Assembly (NCBI GenBank): GCA_016302215.1
Contig: JAEDNZ010000116.1
Span: 1-5,940 of the forward strand
Direction of reading: 5' to 3'
From: Muribaculaceae bacterium
GTDB lineage: Bacteria; Bacteroidota; Bacteroidia; Bacteroidales; Muribaculaceae
Length of the DNA: 5,940 nt
Part shown: piece after piece, positions 1-5,656 of the stretch
How positions within the stretch are numbered: the stretch's first letter is position 1
How the letters are laid out: the number at the start of each line of letters is the position of its first letter
Position numbers and translations under genes: made by a program
The notes under the pieces: model-generated
Told to the model about the DNA's origin: nothing
The model's database searches: none
What the model saw: the letters and a program-made list of their open reading frames with translations, nothing else

Positions 1-728
1 GCGCCGCCGACCTGGGCAAGGAGCTGCTGCTGCGACGCCTCAAAAATCGTAAGATAGACTTTGACGAGGCGCGTGTGTCACGCACCGTCAAGAAGATGGG
101 CTACAAGACCATCACTGACTTTTACAACGCCATGGCTGACGGCTCGCTCGACATCAACGGCGTCATTGACTCATATATCTCCATCGATGACGTGGCAGCG
201 CCCGAGGGGCCGCGCGTCTCGGCGAGCGAGTTTGTGCTTCAGCCCAACGATGATGAGGTGGAGACAAAGACGTCATCGCCCGATGTGCTCATCATCGGCG
301 ACAACAGCGTCAAGGGCCTCAACTTCAAGATGGCCAAGTGTTGCAACCCCATCGTGGGCGACGAGGTGTTTGGCTTCATCTCGTCAGAAGGCGTGGTCAA
401 GGTGCACCGCAACGACTGCCCCAACGCGGCCAACATACGCGCCAAATACCCCTACCGCATCATCGACACACGGTGGAGCGGCAAGGTGGGCGACATGCAG
501 ATGGTGACCCTACGCATCGTAGGCTACGATGATATAGGCATCGTCACCAACATCACTTCGATTATTAATAAGCAGAAGGACGTGCTCCTGCGCAATATCT
601 CAGTCAACTCGCAGGACGGCCTCTTTCACGGCTACGTCATCGTCAGCATCAAGGACCAAGATGCCGTAAAGCGGCTTATCTCTAAAATATCCACAGTAAA
701 AGGCGTAAAAGATGTACAGCGCAACTAA
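1..728 (+). CDS. rel: RelA/SpoT-family (p)ppGpp synthetase/hydrolase, C-terminal part (5' end outside window)
   Basis: This is the regulatory C-terminal third of a long RelA/SpoT homologue, the cytoplasmic enzyme that makes and/or degrades the alarmone (p)ppGpp. The reading frame is open from base 3, so 241 residues are visible; full-length family members have roughly 700-750. Visible residues 1-60 match the helical region (GKELLLRRLKN, then GYKTITDFYNAM). Residues about 95-160 match the conserved-cysteine/zinc-finger-like domain, with the adjacent CC pair at bases 339-344 and a third Cys in NDCPN. Residues about 166-241 form the C-terminal ACT domain (MVTLRIVGYDDIGIVTNI...). The HD hydrolase, synthetase and TGS domains should lie upstream, so whether this copy is bifunctional or synthetase-only cannot be judged here. 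An apparent GTG start at base 75 is internal, because homology continues upstream of it. The stop is TAA at 726-728. The downstream lipoprotein gene starts inside the last codons, indicating a shared transcript. Confidence 0.95.
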   Translation, partial: AADLGKELLLRRLKNRKIDFDEARVSRTVKKMGYKTITDFYNAMADGSLDINGVIDSYISIDDVAAPEGPRVSASEFVLQPNDDEVETKTSSPDVLIIGDNSVKGLNFKMAKCCNPIVGDEVFGFISSEGVVKVHRNDCPNAANIRAKYPYRIIDTRWSGKVGDMQMVTLRIVGYDDIGIVTNITSIINKQKDVLLRNISVNSQDGLFHGYVIVSIKDQDAVKRLISKISTVKGVKDVQRN

Positions 729-1590
729 CCACACCTCACCATCACCCCGACACACCGGCATCGTGGCCATCGCCATTGCCGCCATATCACTATTCAGCAG
801 CGCCTGCAGCGACAACGCGCAGCGCCTCGCCGCCGCTCAAAGCCTCCTGAGCGAGGCCGAGACCGCTGTTGAGGCCAAGAACTATGACACCGCCATGACG
901 CTGCTCGACAGCCTCAACACGGCATACCGCGAGCAGCTCGATGTGCGCCGCCAATCCGAGCGCGTGCGCGCCGCCGCCATCGAGGGCGTGACCATTGACA
1001 GCATCGAGACCTGCGACTATCGCCTCGCCACCTTGCAGCTGCAGGCTGACAGCCTCGCCGCCGCCTTCCGCCTTGTGGAGGGCACCCGCGGCCTGGAAGG
1101 ATATCGTGTTGACAACATGGTGTATAGCGCCGACCGCCTCAACGCCACATGCGTGCAGCCACGCCTGAGCGATGACGGCTACCTATACCTCGTGGCCAAT
1201 CTGCAAGGCCGCCGCATAGGCCTCAACGCCCTGGCGGTGGCGGCCGGAGCTGACCGCGTCACCTCAGGCACGGCATCGGCTGACAGGCTCGTGACCGTAG
1301 AAGGCTCGGAGCTGCTGAGCCTGCGACAAGAGGAGGTGGCCGATATGGCCCGGTGGCTCAGCTCTCACAGCGCCGCCAAAGACATAAGCATAGAATTTAT
1401 AGGCACCAAGGGGAGCCACAAGGCGCGCCTGTCGGCCGCGACGGCGGCAGCCATAGTGCGCACATACGCCTACGCCCGGGTGCTACAGGAGCAGCGCGCG
1501 CAGACGATACTGCGCGAGAAGCTGGAGCGCACGCTCGCCACGGCGCGCGACCACCGAGCCAACGCTCCGCTGCCCGGCGAGGCTCAGTGA
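712..1590 (+). CDS. Putative lipoprotein of unknown function, overlapping the rel gene
   Basis: A 292-residue protein with an N-terminal export signal: a short basic/polar stretch (His14, Arg13), a hydrophobic core at about 16-28, then SSAC with Cys32, which fits a loose Bacteroidetes-type lipobox. It is probably a lipid-anchored envelope protein. After the Cys, residues 36-72 are helical and resemble one TPR-like hairpin (AEAKNYDTAMTLLDSLN type). Helices appear to continue to about 125. Residues about 128-200 look like a small beta-rich domain (YRVDNMVYSADRL, then DDGYLYLVANLQGRRIGLNAL). The tail from about 207 to 280 is again helical and charged, with coiled-coil character. The ATG at 712 is preferred because later starts would remove the n-region before the hydrophobic core. 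It lies inside the end of the rel gene (17-base overlap, different frame), suggesting cotranscription and possibly translational coupling. I do not recognise a named family and assign no function. Confidence 0.85.
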   Translation: MYSATNHTSPSPRHTGIVAIAIAAISLFSSACSDNAQRLAAAQSLLSEAETAVEAKNYDTAMTLLDSLNTAYREQLDVRRQSERVRAAAIEGVTIDSIETCDYRLATLQLQADSLAAAFRLVEGTRGLEGYRVDNMVYSADRLNATCVQPRLSDDGYLYLVANLQGRRIGLNALAVAAGADRVTSGTASADRLVTVEGSELLSLRQEEVADMARWLSSHSAAKDISIEFIGTKGSHKARLSAATAAAIVRTYAYARVLQEQRAQTILREKLERTLATARDHRANAPLPGEAQ

Positions 1591-1642
1591 TGCCCCTCCC
1601 CCACCCACGCCGCCTCGACCGGCGCTCATCGCTACAAAAAAT

Positions 1643-1698
1643 CAGTTGACGCACGTCATCGCGAGCCATTATCGGCGGCTTATGACGTGCGTCAGCTG
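1643..1698 (-). terminator. Rho-independent terminator of the DUF5606 gene (possibly bidirectional)
   Basis: A 17-base inverted repeat, CAGTTGACGCACGTCAT at 1643-1659 against ATGACGTGCGTCAGCTG at 1682-1698, pairs fully except one T/G position (1646/1695). A further inner stem, AGCC 1664-1667 with GGCT 1677-1680, closes part of the loop. Read on the minus strand, the stem is followed after one base by six Ts (plus-strand A run, 1636-1641), the classic intrinsic-terminator layout. It begins 36 bases after the minus-strand gene's stop. No T run follows on the plus strand, so its action on the rel-lipoprotein transcript is only possible. Confidence 0.85.
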
Positions 1699-1733
1699 TG
1701 TGTCTGCGGTTGCAAGATGGGGGTGTAGGCGCC

Positions 1734-2159
1734 TTACTTCTCCTCAGCGGGAGTGTCGGCGGTAGCCATCTCCTCGGTGAATTTGGTGAAGCCGGCGGCG
1801 ATGAGGCCGTTGTACCACGACAGCAGCTTGCGGATATCGGTGGTATAGACGCGGTCGTCATCAAACTCGGGCAGCACCTCACGGAAGTAGTCGCGCACGG
1901 CGGCATCGCCGGCAAACGCCTTGACGTCAACAGCCTTGCCCTCGGCGTGAGCATACACCTTATCCAGGACCTGAGGCAGAGGCATATCATCGCCGGTGGT
2001 GTAGATAGCCACATCGCCCAGCGATATCACCTTGTCATGAGAATAGGCCGGGGTGCGTTTGCCGGTCTGCAGAGACTCCACGATGAGCATGTTTTTGCCT
2101 TGGCTTACGAGACGAAAGAGGCCGGGCTTGCCGGCGATAGATAGTATGCGACGTATCAT
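1734..2159 (-). CDS. DUF5606 family protein (small conserved Bacteroidetes protein)
   Basis: A 141-residue soluble protein with no signal peptide or membrane segment. The start, MIRRILSIAGKPGLFRLVSQ, followed by KNMLIVESLQTGKR and later DRVYTTDIRKLLSWYN, is the pattern I recognise as DUF5606, a small cytoplasmic family found across Bacteroidetes. Typical members begin with ILSISGKPGLYKL and have a conserved SDIKK-type motif near the C-terminus, which here reads TDIRKLLSWYN (about residues 106-116). The biochemical role is not established to my knowledge. The length fits the family, with a short Ala/Thr/Glu-rich tail (ATADTPAEEK). The gene is monocistronic: a -7 element lies about 43 bases upstream of the start and a strong terminator follows. 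The AT-rich leader (CATTTTTT before ATG) shows no Shine-Dalgarno sequence, as is common in this phylum. Family assignment rests on remembered sequence pattern. Confidence 0.85.
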   Translation of the reverse strand: MIRRILSIAGKPGLFRLVSQGKNMLIVESLQTGKRTPAYSHDKVISLGDVAIYTTGDDMPLPQVLDKVYAHAEGKAVDVKAFAGDAAVRDYFREVLPEFDDDRVYTTDIRKLLSWYNGLIAAGFTKFTEEMATADTPAEEK

Positions 2160-2201
2160 AAAAAATGTCTGAGTTTATGCGTTAGAAATAATTTTATGCC
2201 A

Positions 2202-2209
2202 CAAAAGTA
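2202..2209 (-). promoter_or_regulatory. Bacteroidetes-type -7 promoter element for the DUF5606 gene
   Basis: The minus strand reads TACTTTTG, a full match to the Bacteroidetes sigma-70 -7 consensus TAnnTTTG, in an AT-rich gap. It would give a leader of roughly 35-40 bases. I do not see a TTTG/TTG -33 element at the usual 19-21 base spacing, so the call rests on the -7 box and its position. Confidence 0.6.
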
Positions 2210-2241
2210 CGAAAAATCCTCCGAAACACATCGATAATTAT

Positions 2242-2249
2242 TAACTTTG
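2242..2249 (+). promoter_or_regulatory. Bacteroidetes-type -7 promoter element for the Yip1-like gene (and probably smpB)
   Basis: TAACTTTG matches the TAnnTTTG consensus exactly and lies 24 bases before the ATG at 2274, leaving a leader of about 15-20 bases. No clear -33 TTTG is visible upstream. It faces away from the minus-strand -7 element at 2202-2209, making a compact divergent promoter region. Confidence 0.65.
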
Positions 2250-2273
2250 TAGTCCAAAACAACTAAAATCGCT

Positions 2274-2825
2274 ATGTTAGGCTATCTCAAGTATATGTTT
2301 CAGCTGCTGCTGATGCCCTCTCGCGGCTGGGAGGACATCTCGGCCGAGTCACCCGTGCCCGAGGCGATGCAGAGCCGTGGCTATTACCCGCTGCTGGCGC
2401 TGACGGCCGCCGCCGTGTTTATGCAGCTGCTGTATGACTCCGAGTTAGCCCTGTCGCAGGTGATACAGACCGTGCTGGCCTTCCTCTGCAGCTATTTCGC
2501 CTCAATCTATGTGGCTCACATAGCCCTGGAGCTGTGGCTCCCCAAATATGTAGATGGCGAGCTGAATATGCACAAATGCTCCACGCTGGTGGTCATGACC
2601 ATGGGGCTGATGGTGGTCATTCGCTGTGTGTGCTATATGCTGCCCTCACAGCTGACGCCGGTCAAGTTTCTGCCGCTGCTCGTGGTGGTGGTCCTGCATA
2701 GGGCTGCCGCGTATATGTGCGTCAAGTCCGACTCTGTGATATCATATCTCTTAGCCTCGGCGGCGGTGATAGTGGTGATGCCGCTGGTGTTGTACTACAT
2801 AATGTGCTTGCTCTTGGTGGGCTGA
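2274..2825 (+). CDS. Yip1-like multi-pass membrane protein
   Basis: A 183-residue integral inner-membrane protein. The amphipathic N-terminus (MFQLLLMPSRGWEDIS, about residues 8-23) matches the 'L.P..aW..I' opening common to bacterial Yip1-family proteins. Five hydrophobic segments follow, at about 36-54, 63-86, 103-122, 131-149 and 156-181, which is the helix number usual for that family. No catalytic motif or signal peptide is seen. Bacterial Yip1-like proteins have no well-defined role; the eukaryotic members act in vesicle traffic, which should not be transferred here. The ATG at 2274 is supported by its spacing from the -7 element and by the family-like N-terminus directly after it. The smpB gene follows 50 bases downstream on the same strand with no intervening terminator or evident promoter, so the two may share a transcript. 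The family call is moderate; 'five-helix membrane protein' is certain. Confidence 0.75.
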   Translation: MLGYLKYMFQLLLMPSRGWEDISAESPVPEAMQSRGYYPLLALTAAAVFMQLLYDSELALSQVIQTVLAFLCSYFASIYVAHIALELWLPKYVDGELNMHKCSTLVVMTMGLMVVIRCVCYMLPSQLTPVKFLPLLVVVVLHRAAAYMCVKSDSVISYLLASAAVIVVMPLVLYYIMCLLLVG

Positions 2826-2875
2826 CACCGCCGAACCGCTATCTCCACCCCCTCACACACCTATATGATTAAATT

Positions 2876-3328
2876 ATGAAGTTCAAGGAAGTAAATATAA
2901 AAAACCGCCGCGCCACCTTTGACTACGAGATATTAGACACCTTCACTGCCGGCATCGTGCTCACCGGCACCGAGATTAAGTCAATACGTCTGGGCAAGGC
3001 GAGCCTCGCCGACACCTTTTGCTATGTCAACGCCGGCGAGGTGTGGGTCAAAAATATGTATATCGCCGAATATTTCTACGGCACATACAACAACCACACT
3101 GCGCGGCGCGAGCGCAAGCTGCTGCTCAACCGCAAGGAGATACGCGAGCTGGAAAAGAATGGGCGCGAGGCCGGCTTCACCATCGTGCCCCTCAAGCTCT
3201 TTATCAGCACGCGCGGCTACGCCAAGCTGGTGATAGGCCTGGCGCGCGGCAAGAAAGAGTACGACAAGCGCCAGTCCATCAAAGAGCGCGAAGACAAGCG
3301 CTATATGGCGCGCCTCATGCACAAATAA
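2876..3328 (+). CDS. smpB: SsrA (tmRNA)-binding protein SmpB
   Basis: A 150-residue protein of full family length. SmpB binds tmRNA and escorts it to ribosomes stalled on mRNAs lacking a stop codon; the trapped ribosome is released and the nascent peptide tagged for proteolysis. Diagnostic stretches are visible in order: NIKNRRATFDYEI (7-19), GIVLTGTEIKSIR (26-38), YNNHTARRERKLLL (71-84), GFTIVPLKLF (100-109), and the basic C-terminal segment GKKEYDKRQSIKERED (125-140). That last segment inserts into the empty mRNA channel in studied SmpB proteins. The ATG at 2876 gives the usual Bacteroidetes N-terminus; the leader (TTAAATT) has no Shine-Dalgarno. No promoter consensus is seen in the 50-base gap upstream, so cotranscription with the membrane-protein gene is likely. 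The tmRNA gene itself (ssrA) is not in this window. Confidence 0.98.
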   Translation: MKFKEVNIKNRRATFDYEILDTFTAGIVLTGTEIKSIRLGKASLADTFCYVNAGEVWVKNMYIAEYFYGTYNNHTARRERKLLLNRKEIRELEKNGREAGFTIVPLKLFISTRGYAKLVIGLARGKKEYDKRQSIKEREDKRYMARLMHK

Positions 3329-3351
3329 TCCCCCACCCCGCCTAACGGCCG

Positions 3352-3387
3352 GTCTGACTTGTCTGACACGTCTGACGAGTCTGACGC
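3352..3387. repeat. Tandem repeat, four copies of GTCTGACNN (9-base unit)
   Basis: Four adjoining units, GTCTGACTT, GTCTGACAC, GTCTGACGA and GTCTGACGC, share seven fixed bases while the last two vary. The array sits 24 bases after the smpB stop, between convergent genes. Because each unit carries GTC and GAC, the array can also fold: GACTTGTC (3356-3363) pairs with GACGAGTC (3374-3381) with one G/T pair. No T run follows, so a terminator role is only possible. No coding frame is suggested. Confidence 0.9.
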
Positions 3388-3395
3388 CGTGGATA

Positions 3396-3420
3396 GTGCG
3401 GCGCCTCGGGGCCGCCGCGC
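3396..3420. other. GC-rich inverted repeat between convergent genes, possible weak terminator
   Basis: GTGCGGCG (3396-3403) can pair with CGCCGCGC (3413-3420) across a 9-base loop, with one T/G position. A second six-base repeat, GCGCTG (3417-3422) and CAGCGC (3440-3445), overlaps it and lies just past the stop codon of the minus-strand gene. Neither has a T run, and chance pairing is easy in such GC-rich DNA, so this is a weak candidate for ending the smpB or CotH-family transcripts. Confidence 0.3.
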
Positions 3421-3447
3421 TGGATAATCACCTCATTGTCAGCGCCA

Positions 3448-5487
3448 TCAGCGGATGCGCACCTTGGCGGCGGCGCCGGCGGTGGTGGTCACGATGTAGA
3501 TGCCGGGGCGCAGTGGAGCGGAGAGCACGCGCGCACAGCGGCCGCTATCGGCGATGGTGCCGGCGCAGGTGTAGATGGTGTAGGAGTCTGAGCGGTCATC
3601 GCCGCCAAAACGCACGCAGGCGCCATCGGTGGTGATGACACTGCGCATGCCGGCGGCGCCGATGGCAGTGACGCCGCTCTCCGGCTCCTCCTCCTCGAGG
3701 GCTTCCTGGTCAATACTCGGGTCAGTCACCGCCACGTCAACAAAGCCTATGATGCGGTCAAGCTGGGCAAAGCGATAGTCAAAATAGTCCTTCAAGCGCT
3801 GCACCTCGGCGGCATACGAGCCCATGGCCACGGGGTTTTGATGCACATATTCGTTGAGGATATTCCAGCGGCGGAAGTTGATTTGCTGCGACTGCTCTAA
3901 CTGTGCGGCATAGCGGTCAACGAGCTTGCCGTAATACACCGGGTTGAAGTGGCGATTGACGCGGGCGTCTGACCACAGATATTTGATGCGCTCGGCGGCA
4001 GCGGCATCGCTCTTGACGATGCGGTCAGCGAGCTGCGCCATGGCCTCGGAGGCCACCGAGCCGCCGCTGCGATAGAGGTAGTCATTCTTGGCTGAGATGG
4101 GATAGGTGCGGTTGTCATTGTCAAAGCCCAAATCCACATCCCACACCGGGCTCACCACAAAGTGGTCATCGCCGCGCTCCTTGGCCATATATATGCTCCA
4201 GTAGTAGTCGGTGTTGCCGTCAAGCTCGCCCACAATCAGGTATTTCAGGAAGCTGTCGATGTCAAGGTATCGGCGATAGCCGTTGTCGCCATCGCTGTAG
4301 TTGTAGCTGAACACCGCCTGCTCAAAGGCATTGAAATGTGAGGCTATATATGCTGACTGCTCGGCCGTGATTTCATCTTCATCGGGCGACTTTATGGTGA
4401 CGGGTATGCCGCGGTCTGACTGAAACCACGAGGCCTCGCTGTAGGCGTAGGCGTCAACCTCTATGAGGTAACCGCCGGTTAGCGCCTCGCCGGCAACGTC
4501 ATCGGGCGTCATCTCGGTGATTTCCACGCGCCCGGGGTTGACCTCCACCTGGTCGCACAGCTGGTAGCAGCCTTGATACTCGCCGTTGAACACTACATCT
4601 ACAAAGCGGCAATAAGGGGTATAGCTCAAGCCTATGGCTCGGCTCATGTCAAAGGCCAGCTTGTTGCGCATCAGCGACTTATCGCCATAGTTGGGTATCA
4701 GTGTCCACTTCTTGCACCTGGCCGCGGCGTCGGGCAGCACCTGCTGCTTCTTGTCAAACTTCAGGCGCATCGGCTTCTTGGGGAACTCCCAGCTGGCGTT
4801 GCCACGCCCCTTACATTCGGTGCCGGTCTTGCTCAGCAGGTATGTGCCGCCATCGGCAATGATATGCACCGTAGAGGCTATCTTGTCGTCTTTATACTGC
4901 ATCATGCGCATCCCCTCGGTGTTGATAACCACGGTGGGCAGCTCGGTGAGCTGATACAGACGGCTGTCATCGCCCACGCCGGCATGGCCGTAAAACTCTA
5001 TCTCGGCAAAGTTGCACGCGGCGCTCGGCCCCGACATAAAGCGCACATATCTAAAGCCGCGCGACACCTCGATGTCAGCGTAGGTCATCACGTCAGAAGG
5101 CGTGGCTTCATCGCGTATGATATACAGCGGCATGGCGTCGGAGAAGTCGGCCTCATTGGCGCCCTCCACCATAGCTAATTGCAGCTTATAAGAGCGCTCA
5201 CGGCGCGCGGCATATCCCACGCCCGTGATGACATGAGGCTCGCCCAGGTCCAGGCCCACCCATGTGCGGTTATAGCCCCACTCGTCAGGGCCTATGTATG
5301 CCTTAAAATACGTGCCGAAATCGCCGTCAAAGGCCATTGCCTTGGTGTTCTCACTCTCGGTGGCGTTGCCGGCGGCATCGCCTGACAGAGCTGTGCCTAT
5401 GATAGTGCCTGTGAGTTTGGTGCCCTGCGGCACTGCGCTGCTCCACAATGCCACGCACATTGCCGACAGTAATATAGCTATTCTCAT
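3448..5487 (-). CDS. Secreted CotH kinase-family protein with discoidin-like domain and type IX sorting-like tail
   Basis: A 679-residue exported protein. Residues 1-18 are a signal peptide (MRIAILLSAM..., cleavage near SSA). Residues about 25-167 resemble an F5/8 type C (discoidin) beta-sandwich: AFDGDFGTYF, WVGLDLGEPHVITGVGY, GFRYVRFMSG, AEIEFYG, often a carbohydrate- or surface-binding module. Residues about 183-580 are a CotH-type domain: CKGRGNASWEFPKKPMRLKF (225-244), WTLIPNYGDKSLMRNKLA (261-278), VFNGEYQGCYQLCDQV (299-314), DGNTDYYW (423-430) and VWDVDLGFDND (448-458). Asp427 and Asp450/Asp452 sit where CotH kinases place catalytic and metal-binding Asp residues. An acidic linker (EALEEEEPESG, 595-605) leads to a tail ending LRPGIYIVTTTAG...KVRIR, like a type IX secretion sorting domain. 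Known CotH proteins are secreted protein kinases named from Bacillus spore coat; no sporulation role is implied here. The substrate is unknown. The ATG at 5485-5487 starts the signal peptide directly and lies about 28 bases from a promoter. Confidence 0.92.
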   Translation of the reverse strand: MRIAILLSAMCVALWSSAVPQGTKLTGTIIGTALSGDAAGNATESENTKAMAFDGDFGTYFKAYIGPDEWGYNRTWVGLDLGEPHVITGVGYAARRERSYKLQLAMVEGANEADFSDAMPLYIIRDEATPSDVMTYADIEVSRGFRYVRFMSGPSAACNFAEIEFYGHAGVGDDSRLYQLTELPTVVINTEGMRMMQYKDDKIASTVHIIADGGTYLLSKTGTECKGRGNASWEFPKKPMRLKFDKKQQVLPDAAARCKKWTLIPNYGDKSLMRNKLAFDMSRAIGLSYTPYCRFVDVVFNGEYQGCYQLCDQVEVNPGRVEITEMTPDDVAGEALTGGYLIEVDAYAYSEASWFQSDRGIPVTIKSPDEDEITAEQSAYIASHFNAFEQAVFSYNYSDGDNGYRRYLDIDSFLKYLIVGELDGNTDYYWSIYMAKERGDDHFVVSPVWDVDLGFDNDNRTYPISAKNDYLYRSGGSVASEAMAQLADRIVKSDAAAAERIKYLWSDARVNRHFNPVYYGKLVDRYAAQLEQSQQINFRRWNILNEYVHQNPVAMGSYAAEVQRLKDYFDYRFAQLDRIIGFVDVAVTDPSIDQEALEEEEPESGVTAIGAAGMRSVITTDGACVRFGGDDRSDSYTIYTCAGTIADSGRCARVLSAPLRPGIYIVTTTAGAAAKVRIR

Positions 5488-5515
5488 GGTAAAAGTGATA
5501 TTTAGGATTACACAG

Positions 5516-5547
5516 CAAAGATAAGCAAAAATTTCACATCTGCCAAA
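5516..5547 (-). promoter_or_regulatory. Bacteroidetes promoter (-33 TTTG, -7 TATCTTTG) of the CotH-family gene
   Basis: On the minus strand TTTG (5547-5544) is followed after 20 bases by TATCTTTG (5523-5516). This matches the Bacteroidetes consensus TTTG-N19-21-TAnnTTTG in both boxes and in spacing. Transcription would start near 5508-5511, giving a leader of about 20-25 bases before the ATG. The upstream terminator at 5608-5641 makes an independent promoter here necessary. Confidence 0.8.
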
Positions 5548-5607
5548 ACCTCGCCTTCACAGCGCCACACGACACATCCGACGGCGGCTCGGTGCATAAG
5601 AAACAGC

Positions 5608-5641
5608 GAGGCTGCGCCGTAATCTTTTACGCCGCAGCCTC
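5608..5641 (-). terminator. Rho-independent terminator of the outer-membrane beta-barrel gene
   Basis: GAGGCTGCGCCGTAA (5608-5622) and TTACGCCGCAGCCTC (5627-5641) form a 15-pair stem with a single C/C mismatch (5617/5632) and a four-base loop, TCTT. On the minus strand it starts 15 bases past the stop codon at 5657-5659 and is followed by the T-rich run GCTGTTTCTTATG. It should separate this gene's transcript from the CotH-family gene downstream. Confidence 0.88.
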
Positions 5642-5656
5642 TATTGACGCCGGTGT

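Noticed and set aside
61..507. Plus-strand 148-codon frame within the rel gene
   Set aside because: Low-complexity Thr/Arg/Ser-rich translation out of frame with the clear RelA/SpoT C-terminal domains.
1397..2014. Minus-strand open frame spanning the lipoprotein end, the intergenic hairpin and the DUF5606 gene
   Set aside because: It runs through a terminator and out of frame across a recognised gene. The Pro/Arg/Ser-rich translation is typical of a shadow frame.
1698..2144. Plus-strand 148-codon frame opposite the DUF5606 gene
   Set aside because: The minus-strand product matches a known conserved family and has its own promoter element and terminator; the plus frame has neither.
2826..2875. 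Possible ssrA (tmRNA) or other RNA gene beside smpB
   Set aside because: The flanking gaps of 50 and 119 bases are too short for tmRNA, and no tRNA-like ends are visible.
3352..3387. CRISPR-like array
   Set aside because: Units of 9 bases with two variable bases are far too short for repeat-spacer structure, and no cas gene is present.
4573..5178. Long open frame on the plus strand (201 codons) opposite the CotH-family gene
   Set aside because: It is antisense to a strongly supported coding region in GC-rich DNA. Its translation (His/Gly/Ala/Val-rich) has no recognisable family or promoter.
3448..5487. Spore-coat function suggested by the CotH name
   Set aside because: The domain is widespread outside spore-formers, and the protein carries a signal peptide and a type IX-like tail typical of Bacteroidetes surface proteins.
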